A DNA stretch of 34,593 bases from Benthicola sp964195715. GTDB lineage: Bacteria > Gemmatimonadota > Gemmatimonadetes > Palauibacterales > Palauibacteraceae. How positions within the stretch are numbered: the stretch's first letter is position 1; every line of letters starts with the position of its first letter. The stretch covers positions 1-34,593 of the forward strand of contig CAXMRU010000103.1 in NCBI GenBank assembly GCA_964195715.1, given 5' to 3'. This document shows, piece after piece, positions 21,658 through 30,332 of the stretch. The position numbers and the translations under genes were made by a program. A model generated the notes under the pieces. That model saw only the letters and a program-made list of their open reading frames with translations, ran no database searches and was not told where the DNA came from.

Positions 21658-23445
21658 TCAGGCTCCTCCGACGATCGCCACGATCGTCTGCCCGGGCTGG
21701 GGGACCGCGGCGCCGTAAACGGTCACGACTGTGAGCTTCCCCTCGTCTACGACGAACAGCGGGATCGCGTCCGGGTACTGCTCGAGGAAGTCGGTGTAGC
21801 CGAAGGAAACGGTGAGCTTCGTCGTCTTGACGTCGGCGCCGGCGTCGAACCGGGACGTCAGCTCCCAGTGCCCGGCGTTGGCCTGGAACAGGAACCGCCC
21901 CCGCAGGTGACGACCCACAAGCGTCTCTCCCGTCGCGGTCTCGAGCTCTGCGGGTGGAAGCTGGTACACCGAGTCGACCCCGAACACCTCGCTGAAATTC
22001 AGGCCCGTGAGCGAATTCACTTCGTCATTCGAGGTGAGCGCCAGAAGGTTGCCGATCCCGGCGAGCTCGATCTGGTCGAGCGCTCCCTCGGTCAGGGTGC
22101 TTCCATAGTACGTGGGGAGGCCGGCCAGGCCTGCTTGAGAGATGTTCCGGCGGTTGGTGTCTGCGAGGCGCACCTGGTACCCGAGCTCCTGCAGTTCGCG
22201 AGCGATCTCACGCGCCCACGGGTGCGCCCCTACGAACAGGACTCCATGAGGCTCGGGTTGCGCCACGCCCAGTCGGCGGGCGAGGGGTCCTGCTGTGAAG
22301 CCGTAAACGAGAACGGTCGCGATGATCACCAGGAACGTGACGGAGGCTAATTGCTCGGCTCCCGCGTATCCGTGCCGGGTCAGCTCCAGCGCGAACAGGG
22401 ACGACACGGCGGCCGCCACGATGCCGCGCGGAGCCACCCACCCGAGCAGAATGCGCTCGCGCCAGCTGAAGTTCGAGCCTTGCGTCGAGATTCCGACGGC
22501 CAACGGCCGCACGACCAGGATCAGCGCGCCGACGAACGCGATCTCGGGCACGCCGACAGCACGCAGGTCGGCCATTTCGAGACGCGCAGCCAGGATGATG
22601 AACAGAGACGAGATGAGGAGGACGCGCAGGTTTTCCTTGAACTCGAGGATGTGACGGATGTTCACGGAGTTCTGGTTGGCCATCGCCATGCCCATCAGCG
22701 TGACCGTGAGCAGGCCGGATTCGGGCTGCAGGGCGTTGGACCCGGCGAAGGCGGCGACGACGACGGTCAGCGAGAGTGGGCTCTGCAGGAACTCCGGTAC
22801 CCAGCGGCGATCGAGGACCAAGATCATCAGGCCCGCTCCGACGGCCGCCAGCATGACGCCGATCACGACCGTCTTCAGGAACCCCAGGGCACCGACGGTC
22901 CATGCGACCTCGAGGCCACCCGCAAGCAGGACCTCGAACACGAGCACGGCCAGCACCGCGCCGATCGGGTCGATGAGGATACCTTCCCACTTCAGCGTAT
23001 TGCCGACCTGTCGGCTTGGCCGCATGTGCCTCAGGAGCGGCACGATCACGGTGGGTCCCGTGATCACGAGGATGGCGCCGAGAAGGAGAGCCGGTTCGAG
23101 GGCGAAGCCAAGGATATAGTGTGCCGCCGCCGTGACCAGGGCCCAGGTGACGATTGCACCCACGGTCACGAGTCTGGTGACTACCCGACCTACCTGCCGC
23201 AGCTCCCCGATTCGCAGGCTCGCCCCGCCCTCGAACAGGATGATCGCGACGGAAACCGAGACTACGGGGAACAGCAGGTCGCCAAAGATGGCGTCGGGTT
23301 TCAGAAGGCCGGTGAGGGGACCGGCCACGATTCCGAATACGAGAAGCAATAGAATCGACGGCAGGCCGATTCGCCACGCGATCCACTCCGCCGCGATGCC
23401 GAGGGTGATGATGCTGGCGATGGCGAGAAGCAGGTACTGGCTCAA
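21658..23445 (-). CDS. CPA-type cation:proton antiporter with C-terminal TrkA-N domain
   Basis: The start is TTG 23445, with AGGAGA 7 nt upstream and the natural N-terminus MSQYLLLAIASIITLGIAAE. About twelve membrane helices occupy residues 1-390, including GPTVIVPLLRHMRP and WEGILIDPIGAVLAVLVFE. The latter holds the Asp of the CPA1 ion-binding site (ID in the NhaP/NhaK-like ND/D position). RILLGWVAPRGIVAAAVSS is the helix typical of NhaP-like exchangers. After it comes a Rossmann TrkA-N domain (HGVLFVGAHPWAREIAREL, LADTNRRNI, LTSNDEVNSL), which usually binds NAD(H) or another nucleotide and gates transport. A further C-terminal beta-rich domain completes 595 residues. The likely role is Na+ or K+/H+ exchange for pH and ion homeostasis; the ion is not determinable. 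Confidence 0.88.
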   Translation of the reverse strand: MSQYLLLAIASIITLGIAAEWIAWRIGLPSILLLLVFGIVAGPLTGLLKPDAIFGDLLFPVVSVSVAIILFEGGASLRIGELRQVGRVVTRLVTVGAIVTWALVTAAAHYILGFALEPALLLGAILVITGPTVIVPLLRHMRPSRQVGNTLKWEGILIDPIGAVLAVLVFEVLLAGGLEVAWTVGALGFLKTVVIGVMLAAVGAGLMILVLDRRWVPEFLQSPLSLTVVVAAFAGSNALQPESGLLTVTLMGMAMANQNSVNIRHILEFKENLRVLLISSLFIILAARLEMADLRAVGVPEIAFVGALILVVRPLAVGISTQGSNFSWRERILLGWVAPRGIVAAAVSSLFALELTRHGYAGAEQLASVTFLVIIATVLVYGFTAGPLARRLGVAQPEPHGVLFVGAHPWAREIARELQELGYQVRLADTNRRNISQAGLAGLPTYYGSTLTEGALDQIELAGIGNLLALTSNDEVNSLTGLNFSEVFGVDSVYQLPPAELETATGETLVGRHLRGRFLFQANAGHWELTSRFDAGADVKTTKLTVSFGYTDFLEQYPDAIPLFVVDEGKLTVVTVYGAAVPQPGQTIVAIVGGA

Positions 23446-23541
23446 CGGACGGTCTCCTGTCGTCGAGTGAGCTCATCGGGCGCGCGACCGCCGTACCGTA
23501 CCTCTCGTTTCCGCTGTTCGTCAACGGACGCGTCCTGTCCG

Positions 23542-23826
23542 CTACATCTCGATCGTCACTCCACGCCAGAACGCCACGTGGTCTTTGATCCGGGCGGCGG
23601 CATCGCGGGGGTCAGGGTAATACCAGGCGGCATCCCGATTGACCTCACCGTCTACCACGACGTCGAAGTAGGACGCCATTCCCTTCCACGGGCAGCGGGA
23701 TTGAGTGTCGCTCTTCTGAAGGAAATCTTCGGACACCGAGTCGGGAGGGAAGTAGATGTTGCCCTCCACCTCCTCGTACTCGGCAGACTCGGCGATCACC
23801 GCGTCATTCCAGATGGCTCTTGCCAC
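23542..23826 (-). CDS. DUF427 domain protein
   Basis: The start is GTG 23826, preceded by AGGAGA; upstream in-frame residues do not resemble the family. The 94-residue protein covers the entire DUF427 domain: RAIWNDAVIAESAEYEEVEGN, the segment IYFPPDSV, the Cys-Pro-Trp-Lys-Gly signature (SRCPWKGMASYF) and the end AWYYPDPRDAAARIKDHVAF. DUF427 proteins are small beta-rich single-domain proteins, widespread and of unknown biochemical function. The gene is divergent from the HTH regulator at 24041. Confidence 0.88.
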   Translation of the reverse strand: MARAIWNDAVIAESAEYEEVEGNIYFPPDSVSEDFLQKSDTQSRCPWKGMASYFDVVVDGEVNRDAAWYYPDPRDAAARIKDHVAFWRGVTIEM

Positions 23827-23983
23827 TCTTATCTCCTGTTGCCTGGTCCCGGTTTGCGTGCCGGACCATCCGGCTCCGGCAGTGAACATGTGCGGGGATC
23901 ATTCCGTTCCCTGGCACAAAAGTGGGGAAGTGGGAATCCGTGTAGACGGTTTGGTGCACTCCCACCTGTTCAGTACGAATGCC

Positions 23984-24011
23984 TTGACTTATCACCATCA
24001 ATGACTAGTAT
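23984..24011 (+). promoter_or_regulatory. Probable sigma70-type promoter of the HTH regulator gene
   Basis: TTGACT (23984-23989), 16 bp and TAGTAT (24006-24011) lie 30 bp upstream of the ATG in an AT-rich patch unusual for this DNA. Direct repeats AGTACGAAT (23972-23980) and AGTATGAAT (24007-24015) flank the promoter and could be operator half-sites. Confidence 0.45.
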
Positions 24012-24040
24012 GAATATCGACAACAATACGAGGATCAACC

Positions 24041-24472
24041 ATGCGAGAGACACTCGGTGTGCACGAATTCGCCCGCCTCAGCGGTCGGCACTTCAATACG
24101 GTCTATAACTGGATTCGCTCCGGAGCCGTGGCGGCCCGGAAGCAGGACGGAGAGTGGCGGATTCCCACGTCCGAGCTCGACCGAATCCGGAAGCGGGCGT
24201 CGGACAAGGATGTTCCATCGGAAGAACTGCTCGAGTGGTGGTCCCGCGATTTCGAGCAGACGATGCGGCGCCTGGTCAGCCTCTCGACCTGGATGGATCG
24301 GCTGGGCAAGCAGGGGTTCTCTCGTCACGGGAACAGCCGCGCACATGTTATCGCAGAAGCGCGCTCGAGCGAGCTCGCTGACATGGTGATGGAGCTCCGC
24401 GACGTGGCGTCCTCCATCGAGACGGCGGAGCGACTCCGGCCCCGGCTGCTGGCACTTCAGCGTCGAGCCTGA
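24041..24472 (+). CDS. MerR/excisionase-like helix-turn-helix DNA-binding protein
   Basis: The 143-residue protein begins MRETLGVHEFARLSGRHFNT and continues VYNWIRSGAVAARKQDGEWR and IPTSELDR. This is the winged HTH of the MerR/excisionase type (HTH_17): a helix-turn-helix, then a wing in which RKQDGEWRI matches the usual (G)..WRIP signature. The second half is helical, with WWSRDFEQTMRRLVSLSTWM and a C-terminal heptad-like helix (ELADMVMELRDVASSIETAE) that may dimerise. No phage gene is nearby, so a chromosomal regulator is more likely than an excisionase. Its target is unknown; the divergent DUF427 gene and itself are candidates. The ribosome binding site is weak (ACGAGGATC). Confidence 0.72.
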   Translation: MRETLGVHEFARLSGRHFNTVYNWIRSGAVAARKQDGEWRIPTSELDRIRKRASDKDVPSEELLEWWSRDFEQTMRRLVSLSTWMDRLGKQGFSRHGNSRAHVIAEARSSELADMVMELRDVASSIETAERLRPRLLALQRRA

Positions 24473-24491
24473 GCCACGCGGGCCGGGCTCA
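24470..24491 (+). terminator. Weak hairpin at the end of the HTH regulator gene
   Basis: TGAGCC (which includes the stop codon) and GGCTCA pair over 6 bp with a 10-nt GC-rich loop. There is no T-run. The other 130 bp before the next gene show nothing recognisable. Confidence 0.3.
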
Positions 24492-24624
24492 GCTCTCGCT
24501 CCCTCCCGCGGATGGAATCAGGCCTCCGGGCCCGGCGTCTAAGGGACAGTCGCGAGGGCAACGAGGTCTCCACGACTACCGTAACGACCGGCGCGCCCGG
24601 TCGCGTGCACCACGGAGGTGAAGA

Positions 24625-25737
24625 ATGCGTTTACGCACGGGAAGAACGGGTTGGAGCCGCGGCCGGGGCGTCATCGCTGCCGGTCTCGCTATATCACTTG
24701 CGGGATTCACAGTCGCGTGTGACAGCTCGCCGACGGACAGCCTGAACCAGAACACGACGGCGGATGCAAGTGAAGCCGATTACTCGATCATCCTCGGTGA
24801 CCTTACCGAGGGGCTCGGTTTGACGGACGAGCAGATCGCGGCCGTAAGGAACGTACTGGAGGAGTACCGGGGACAGGAGCGCCAGTTCGGGCAGCTGTGG
24901 TACGCCGCGGAGGATCTCCAGGGCATCCTGATTTCGGAACAGATCGATGTCGTTCAGGCACGCCAGGAGGAAATGCGAGCCGAAATGAAGGCCCGCCGCG
25001 ATGGGATGCGCGGACAGTTCGGCGATCAGGCCGGACGTAGAGAACGGACCCGACGTGGTGGTCAGTTCGGGCGTGGCGGCGAGTTCGGCGGCCACGGGCC
25101 GGGCATGGGGCTGGGTATGGGGCCGGGCCATGACGGCGTCGGCGGTGGCGGTCTCGACCTGTCCGACGAGCAGATCGCAGAGCTGGAGCAGATTCGCGAG
25201 TCATTCACGCCGCAGCGCGACGAAATCCGTGACGGCGTCCGAGACGGGAGCATCACGCGGGACGAGGCGCAGACCCGGATGGAGGAGATCCGCGAGGCGA
25301 TGCACGAAGCGCTCAAGGGGATTCTCACGGACGAGCAGATCGCGGTGCTGGACGAGCACAGGGCAGAGGCCGAGGTCCGGCGTGAGGGGATGAAGAGTCG
25401 GCGCGAGGAAATAAGGAACCGGTGGGAGGACCGGCATCAAGCGGGACAGGACGCGATGGTCGACGCTCTCGAGCTCACGGCGGACCAGCAGGCCGCCATC
25501 GAGACCCTCAGGGAGGGGTTTAGAGGCCAGGGACGGCCGTCTCCCGAAGAAGCCGAGGCCCGCCGCGAGGCGCACCACCAGGCGCTGCTCGAAATCCTCG
25601 ACGACGACCAGGAGGAAATCTGGGTCCTGCACGGCTCGCTGTCGCAGCTGTTCGCTCGCCACCAGGCTCGTAGCCGGGCGAGTGACGGGTCCGGCGGCCA
25701 AGGTCGCCAGGGAAGGCGCGGTTCCGGCAGGCGGTAA
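24625..25737 (+). CDS. Spy/CpxP-like lipoprotein with four LTxxQ-type motifs
   Basis: ATG 24625 has a near-perfect ribosome binding site (GGAGGTG, 24614-24620). The signal peptide ends FTVA-C32, giving a lipoprotein. The 370-residue chain contains four Spy-like motifs at helix starts: LTDEQ (66-70), LSDEQ (about 179), LTDEQ (about 234) and LTADQ (about 284). Each is followed by an amphipathic helix rich in Arg, Glu and Gln. Between the first and second motif is a Gly/Arg-rich region (about 130-175, for example RRGGQFGRGGEFGGHG). Spy and CpxP are periplasmic chaperones or metal-stress sensors of about 160 residues with two LTxxQ motifs. This protein looks like a doubled version joined by a flexible linker. 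The chaperone role is inferred. Confidence 0.72.
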   Translation: MRLRTGRTGWSRGRGVIAAGLAISLAGFTVACDSSPTDSLNQNTTADASEADYSIILGDLTEGLGLTDEQIAAVRNVLEEYRGQERQFGQLWYAAEDLQGILISEQIDVVQARQEEMRAEMKARRDGMRGQFGDQAGRRERTRRGGQFGRGGEFGGHGPGMGLGMGPGHDGVGGGGLDLSDEQIAELEQIRESFTPQRDEIRDGVRDGSITRDEAQTRMEEIREAMHEALKGILTDEQIAVLDEHRAEAEVRREGMKSRREEIRNRWEDRHQAGQDAMVDALELTADQQAAIETLREGFRGQGRPSPEEAEARREAHHQALLEILDDDQEEIWVLHGSLSQLFARHQARSRASDGSGGQGRQGRRGSGRR

Positions 25738-25769
25738 GCGGATCCGACAGACGGCAACCCGATGAACGC

Positions 25770-25802
25770 AGCGGGCGGAGGTCGAGAGACCCCGCCCGCT
25801 TT
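25770..25802 (+). terminator. Rho-independent terminator after the Spy-like gene
   Basis: AGCGGGCGG pairs with CCGCCCGCT, and after one bulged A the inner GGTC pairs with GACC around a GAGA (GNRA) tetraloop. TTTG follows. It lies 33 bp after the stop. No gene is visible in 25803-25932. Confidence 0.7.
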
Positions 25803-25932
25803 GCCATAGGGGTCGGTGGAAAGCGTACGTACGACCGGTCGCCTGGTTCCCAACCGCCGCTCTGGAGCGTCCTCCCTGCCGACGCTAGGTTTCGCTTCGC
25901 AGCTCGACTGGGATTCGACTGGAGGACGGCTC

Positions 25933-26358
25933 ATGCGAACTTGGATTAGGTGGACGACGGGATTCGCCGGTCTACTGATCACGGGTATCGGTCTCGTCGC
26001 CACGTGGAACGTGCTCTCCCCGGGGATGGAGGGCGCTCCCCCGAGCTTCGACGGTTGGATGTTCGAGGGACCGGCCCTGGTGACCTTCGGACTGCTACTT
26101 CTCTGGACGGTGAAGAGCGCTGGCGATTCGGGAGCGATGCTGGACCGACGCGCCCCCGTCCTCCTGTTGCAGATCGGCCTCTCCTTCCTGGTGCTGCCCG
26201 CCGCGACGTGGATCTGGAAGACGACCTCCGGCACCGAGGTGGCCACTTACGCGTGGACGTTCACGGTGTTCGCACTCGGAGTGCCCGGCGTCGCTCTCGC
26301 TCTCACGGGTACTGCGCTATGGTTATGGCGTGCGCTGCGGGAGAGGGATACAGACTGA
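25933..26358 (+). CDS. Four-helix membrane protein of unknown function
   Basis: ATG 25933 is preceded by GGAGG (25921-25925), which decides the start over an upstream in-frame ATG at 25816. The 141-residue protein has four hydrophobic segments: WTTGFAGLLITGIGLVATW, GPALVTFGLLLLWTV, VLLLQIGLSFLVLPAATWIW and FTVFALGVPGVALALTGTAL. Short loops include a polar first periplasmic loop (NVLSPGMEGAPPSFDGW). No family was recognised. It converges with the zinc-ribbon/SH3 gene, with only 10 bp between the stop codons. Confidence 0.65.
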   Translation: MRTWIRWTTGFAGLLITGIGLVATWNVLSPGMEGAPPSFDGWMFEGPALVTFGLLLLWTVKSAGDSGAMLDRRAPVLLLQIGLSFLVLPAATWIWKTTSGTEVATYAWTFTVFALGVPGVALALTGTALWLWRALRERDTD

Positions 26359-26368
26359 GGTCGCCCTG

Positions 26369-26965
26369 CTAAGGGAGGATTCGGACCAGCGGCAGCTGTA
26401 CGTCCGGCGGTGGCTCGTTCTTTAACAGGCGCCCGAACACGTAGCCGAGTGCGATCCTCTCAATCCTCTCGTTCGCGGAGGTCGGGAACACGGCGTACCA
26501 TCCGGCGCCGGCGAAGTCCACGCGCACACTGTCACCCGGCTCGAGTCGTCCGACGATCTCGCTTTCCGTCGTCCGATCGGCGCGCATGCGGGAAGTCACG
26601 TGTACCCACCGGACTTCTCCCCATTCCTGGTGCATGGCCTCGCCCGCCGGAACGAGTCCCAGGCTCGCGCGGAGTCCGGATAATCCCAGCGGTCCGCCCA
26701 CTCCGAGAACCGTGGTAGTGATCGCGGCCACTATGAATACGCCCAGAAAGATGCGGACTTCGGCAAACTTGTTGCCGGATGCGGCACGGACTTTCGCAAC
26801 TTGCACAGCTTCATCCTCTGCTTTGCGAGGACGTGCTTGAAAGTCGCAAGTGTCGCAGTATCTTCGACCTGGCGCAGCTGGGCGCCCACAAATCGGGCAT
26901 GCCGCCGTACTCAAATCCGATTGCCTCCGCTGTGGTTGGCGTTTCGGCTGCCTGATTTCGTGCAT
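26369..26965 (-). CDS. Zinc-ribbon membrane protein with extracytoplasmic SH3-like domain
   Basis: ATG 26965 has GAGGGGC upstream. The 198-residue protein starts with a basic segment and a CxxC...CxxC zinc ribbon (ACPICGRPA and YCDTCDF). A membrane helix follows (IFLGVFIVAAITTTVLGVGG). The exported C-terminal part reads like a bacterial SH3 domain: VTSRMRADRTTESEIVGRLE, then PGDSVRVDFAGAGWYAVF and IALGYVFGRLL. The (N/M)R...(S..)(I/V)...L..GD.V.V.....GW(Y/V).V is typical of SH3b units that bind cell-wall or protein ligands. It could therefore couple an envelope signal to a cytoplasmic metal-binding head. That is inference; no characterised homologue is recognised. Confidence 0.72.
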   Translation of the reverse strand: MHEIRQPKRQPQRRQSDLSTAACPICGRPAAPGRRYCDTCDFQARPRKAEDEAVQVAKVRAASGNKFAEVRIFLGVFIVAAITTTVLGVGGPLGLSGLRASLGLVPAGEAMHQEWGEVRWVHVTSRMRADRTTESEIVGRLEPGDSVRVDFAGAGWYAVFPTSANERIERIALGYVFGRLLKNEPPPDVQLPLVRILP

Positions 26966-27141
26966 ATCCCGTGCCCCTCGGCTGCCTCGCGAATGGAATC
27001 ATGCGCTGGCTGCTGAGTTGAGCGCTGTGAAGCAGTTGAATCGAAGAGAGATCACGTTCTGGGCGTCTCGGGGAATGTTCCGACCGCTGTCCCGGTCTTA
27101 CTCTCAAGCGCATGACACCATCCGAACCAGGGAGAGACGTG

Positions 27142-27741
27142 ATGGGGAAAGTCGTTACCCGCGGAGTTGTCGTAACGGCGATGATGATCGCGAGCTTCGG
27201 AGTGGGGCGAGCTGCCTCCCAGGACGTGGCGGGTGACAGGCCCGCGACCGCCGGGTTCGTCGGCCAATGGACCCTGAACCGGGCACTCAGCGACGACCCG
27301 GCCGACCAGATGCGGAGCATGCGGGGCACGATGCCTTCCGATCGGCCGAGTGGCAGGCGCTCCGGAGGCCGCAGTCCGGAGCAGATGCGCTCAGGGATGG
27401 ACGCGGTCCGGCGCGCTGCCGAGAGCTTCGCAATCCGCCAGGACGACTCGACAGTGGTGATCGTCTATGCGGAGCGCAGCCTGACGCTGTTCACCGATCG
27501 GCGGAAGCAGAAGGAAGTGGTCGGGGACGATGTCGAGATCGAATACCGGGCGTGGTGGGAGGGCGGGAATCTCCTGATTGAGCGGAAGCTGGACGGGGGT
27601 CTCACGCTGACCGAGGAGTACTCCGCGCACGCCGGGACCGGGCGTCTGCACGTGCTCACGCGGCTCGAAGGGGATCGCCTTCCGCGGACGATCGCGTTCG
27701 TGCGAGTGTACGACCCGGCGAAGGACACGCCCCAGGACTGA
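27142..27741 (+). CDS. Small exported protein of unknown function
   Basis: ATG 27142 is chosen over an in-frame ATG at 27112 because GGGAGA (27130-27135) lies just before it and it opens a signal peptide (MGKVVTRGVVVTAMMIASFG, ending AAS-Q). The mature part starts with a WTLNRALSDDPADQMR segment, a pattern seen in hypothetical exported proteins that begin W.LN...SDDP. A Gly/Arg/Ser-rich linker (GRRSGGRSPEQMRSG) follows. The C-terminal half is a beta-rich domain with VVIVYAERSLTLFTDRRKQK, EYRAWWEGGNLLIERKLDGG and RLHVLTRLEGDRLPRTIAFV, and may be a small lipocalin-like barrel. Function is unknown. It converges with the ADOP permease gene, with 25 bp between stops. Confidence 0.65.
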   Translation: MGKVVTRGVVVTAMMIASFGVGRAASQDVAGDRPATAGFVGQWTLNRALSDDPADQMRSMRGTMPSDRPSGRRSGGRSPEQMRSGMDAVRRAAESFAIRQDDSTVVIVYAERSLTLFTDRRKQKEVVGDDVEIEYRAWWEGGNLLIERKLDGGLTLTEEYSAHAGTGRLHVLTRLEGDRLPRTIAFVRVYDPAKDTPQD

Positions 27742-27766
27742 CGAACCGTACTCTCGAGCGCGTCGA

Positions 27767-30208
27767 TCAACCGGGTGACAACGCCTCCGCGGGCTGTATC
27801 CGGCTCACCCGGCGCGCCGGGATGTACGTGGCCAGAACTCCGACCAGGGCCAGGGCCAGGACGACACCTCCGAAGATCACGGGATCGCGCGCGTCGACCT
27901 CGTACAGGATGATCTGAAGCGGTCGCGTAGCGAGGGCTGCCAACGCGATCCCGATCGTGATCCCGATCGCGAGCTGCTTGAGTCCGCGCCGCATAGCGAG
28001 GCGGATCAGGCGGCCGTCGTATGCTCCCAGCGCCATTCGGATACCCATCTCCCGCGTGCGCTGGCTGACCGTGAACGACATCACGCCGTACAGGCCGACG
28101 GCGGCCAGGAACAGGGCCACGAAACCGAATGCCATGAACAGCGTGCCGAATGTCGTATAGAACCAGGTCGCTTCGTCGATGACCTGCTGCATCGGCATGG
28201 CGTCGTAGATCGGCAGGTTCGCGTCCATGGTTGCGACCGTCTCCAGCACCCGGGATGCCAGGCCCGCTGGATCCCCCGCGGTGCGCACTGCGATGCTCGC
28301 CGTGTTGCCCAGGATCTCGCCGAACTGATCCACGGCAATGTAGTAGCCGGCGGGGCTGGCCTGGTTGTTTCCGATCCCCTCCATCTTCAGGTCGGGCACG
28401 ATCCCGACCACCGTCATCCACTCGTAGACCTCGTCTCCCTGGTGGATTCGGAACCGTTTCCCGAGCCCTTCGCCGTCCTCGAAGTACTCCCTCACGAAGC
28501 TCCGGTTGACGAGAGCCACGGGCAGGTTGTCCCGCGTGTCCGAGAACTCGAATGCCCGCCCGTCGAGCACCGGCGTCTGGAATGTCGCGAAGTAGCCCGG
28601 CGTGACGATGCCCTCGCGTGCCCGCGGGTAGTCTTGCTCTGTCGGATACTCGCCGCCCTCGATCTCGAACGTGCGTATCCCGTTCCCGCGAGCGGGAAGG
28701 CCATCCGACAACGTGGCCGCTTCGACGCCCGGCGTTGTCTGTAGCCGCTGCAAGAACTCACGGTAGAAATCAGTGCGATCGTCGGCCTCGGGGTAGTCCG
28801 CCTCGGGCAGGTTGATGCGCGCCGTGAAGATGCTCTCCACCGCGAACGGCAGATCGACGGTCCGCAGTTGCGCGACGCTCTTGATCATCAGGCCCGCCGC
28901 GATCAGGAGACCGCATGACACGGCCACCTCGCCGATCACGATGATCGACGTGATCCGTCCCATCCGGAGGCCGGAAGACCCCCGGCCTTCGTCCTTGAGC
29001 GCCTCGTTCATTCCGCGGCCGGTAGCCCGTAGAGCCGGGAACAGGCCTGCGGCGACGGCCGACAGGGCCGTGATCACGATCACGAACAGCATGACCTGGG
29101 AGTCGAGGTCGAAGCTCATCCAGAAGGGCGGGGGATTGGCGGCGACACCCCGGTTGAACCAGGCCAGGCCCCCGACAGCGATCAACATCCCGACGGCCGC
29201 GCCGGCGAGTGAGAGGACGCCCACCTCGATCAGGAGCTGGCGGATGACTCGTATGCGCCTCGCGCCCAGGGCCGAGCGCACGGCCACTTCCTTCTCTCGC
29301 CCGGCGGCCCGCGCGAACAGGAGATTGGCCACGTTTGCACACCCGATGAGCAGCACTCCGATTGCTGCGCCCAGCATCGCCATGAGAAGTCCGAACAGCT
29401 CATCCCCGATGACGAACTTGGTGAACGGCTCGACCACCGGGGCAAAGCCCTCGTTGGCCTCTGGGTACTGGGTCTCGAGCCGCAGTCCGATGGTGGCGAA
29501 CTCGGCGGAGGCCCGGTCCAGCGACACGCCTTCGCGAAGACGTCCGAACCCCGGGAGCTGCGGGCCCTCGCCGCGCTCGTGCTCGAGCGGATTCACTTCG
29601 AGTGGGGCCCACATGTCGGCCTCCATCGGGAACTTGAACCCTTCCGGCGCCACTCCGACGATTGTTCGAGACTCACCGTTGGTGCGCACGACCTGCCCCA
29701 CGATGTCCGGGGACCCGTCGAATCTCTCCTGCCACACCTCGTAGCCGATGATAATCACCGGATCCGCGCCGGGCTCGTCCTCGCCCGGGAGGAATCCTCT
29801 GCCGAGGACCGGGGCGACGCGCAGGATGTCGAACATGTTCGCCGTGACCGTGGCGCCTGCGTAGCGCTCCGGCTCGCCGTCCGCTCCGATGAGGTTGACC
29901 GCGCCCTGGTTCCACAGGCCGAACGCTTCCAGGCTCGTCTGTTGATCCCTGTAGTCGACGAAGTCGTGCAACGACACGCCGCCCCGCTCGATGTCCCGCT
30001 CCGGGTTGTTCCGCCAGATCGACACGACTCGGTCGGCCTCTTCGAACGGGAGCCCCTTGTACATGGCTCCGTTGACGATGCTGAAGACCGTCGTCGTGAG
30101 CCCGATTCCGAGCGAGAAAGCCAGGATGGCGATGAGAGAGAGTACCGGCGACTTGATGAGCATGCGGACGCCGTATCTGACGTCCTTGAAGAACCCGTCC
30201 ATGGCCAT
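27767..30208 (-). CDS. ADOP-type (MacB/FtsX-like) orphan ABC permease
   Basis: The start is placed at ATG 30208 (MAMDGFFKDVRYGVRMLIKS), which has AAGGGG upstream and gives the usual ADOP N-terminus; the frame extends 13 codons further without support. The 813-residue protein repeats the MacB layout twice. A first helix (LIAILAFSLGIGLTTTVFSI), a periplasmic domain, FtsX helices with CANVANLLFARAAGREKEVA, a second periplasmic domain and a terminal FtsX half (FVALFLAAVGLYGVMSFTV ... RMALGAYDGRLIRL) end at PAEALSPG. No ATPase domain or adjacent ATPase gene exists. Its sequence is clearly diverged from the permease at 4010, so the two are not recent duplicates. Substrate unknown. Confidence 0.85.
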   Translation of the reverse strand: MAMDGFFKDVRYGVRMLIKSPVLSLIAILAFSLGIGLTTTVFSIVNGAMYKGLPFEEADRVVSIWRNNPERDIERGGVSLHDFVDYRDQQTSLEAFGLWNQGAVNLIGADGEPERYAGATVTANMFDILRVAPVLGRGFLPGEDEPGADPVIIIGYEVWQERFDGSPDIVGQVVRTNGESRTIVGVAPEGFKFPMEADMWAPLEVNPLEHERGEGPQLPGFGRLREGVSLDRASAEFATIGLRLETQYPEANEGFAPVVEPFTKFVIGDELFGLLMAMLGAAIGVLLIGCANVANLLFARAAGREKEVAVRSALGARRIRVIRQLLIEVGVLSLAGAAVGMLIAVGGLAWFNRGVAANPPPFWMSFDLDSQVMLFVIVITALSAVAAGLFPALRATGRGMNEALKDEGRGSSGLRMGRITSIIVIGEVAVSCGLLIAAGLMIKSVAQLRTVDLPFAVESIFTARINLPEADYPEADDRTDFYREFLQRLQTTPGVEAATLSDGLPARGNGIRTFEIEGGEYPTEQDYPRAREGIVTPGYFATFQTPVLDGRAFEFSDTRDNLPVALVNRSFVREYFEDGEGLGKRFRIHQGDEVYEWMTVVGIVPDLKMEGIGNNQASPAGYYIAVDQFGEILGNTASIAVRTAGDPAGLASRVLETVATMDANLPIYDAMPMQQVIDEATWFYTTFGTLFMAFGFVALFLAAVGLYGVMSFTVSQRTREMGIRMALGAYDGRLIRLAMRRGLKQLAIGITIGIALAALATRPLQIILYEVDARDPVIFGGVVLALALVGVLATYIPARRVSRIQPAEALSPG

Positions 30209-30332
30209 GTCCCCTTCAACCCGTTGTCCACCCCGCCCCACGACCACATGTGCAGCCCCGGCGGCGGATTCCGCTCTGCCGGAGGACCATACGAAGGGTG
30301 TTGTCTGAGAGTTTCGGGCGCTACCAGCCGCG

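Noticed and set aside
22208..23524. Long open frames on both strands over the antiporter gene
   Set aside because: The antiporter frame has recognisable helices and a TrkA-N domain; the others are Arg/Pro/Gly-rich shadows.
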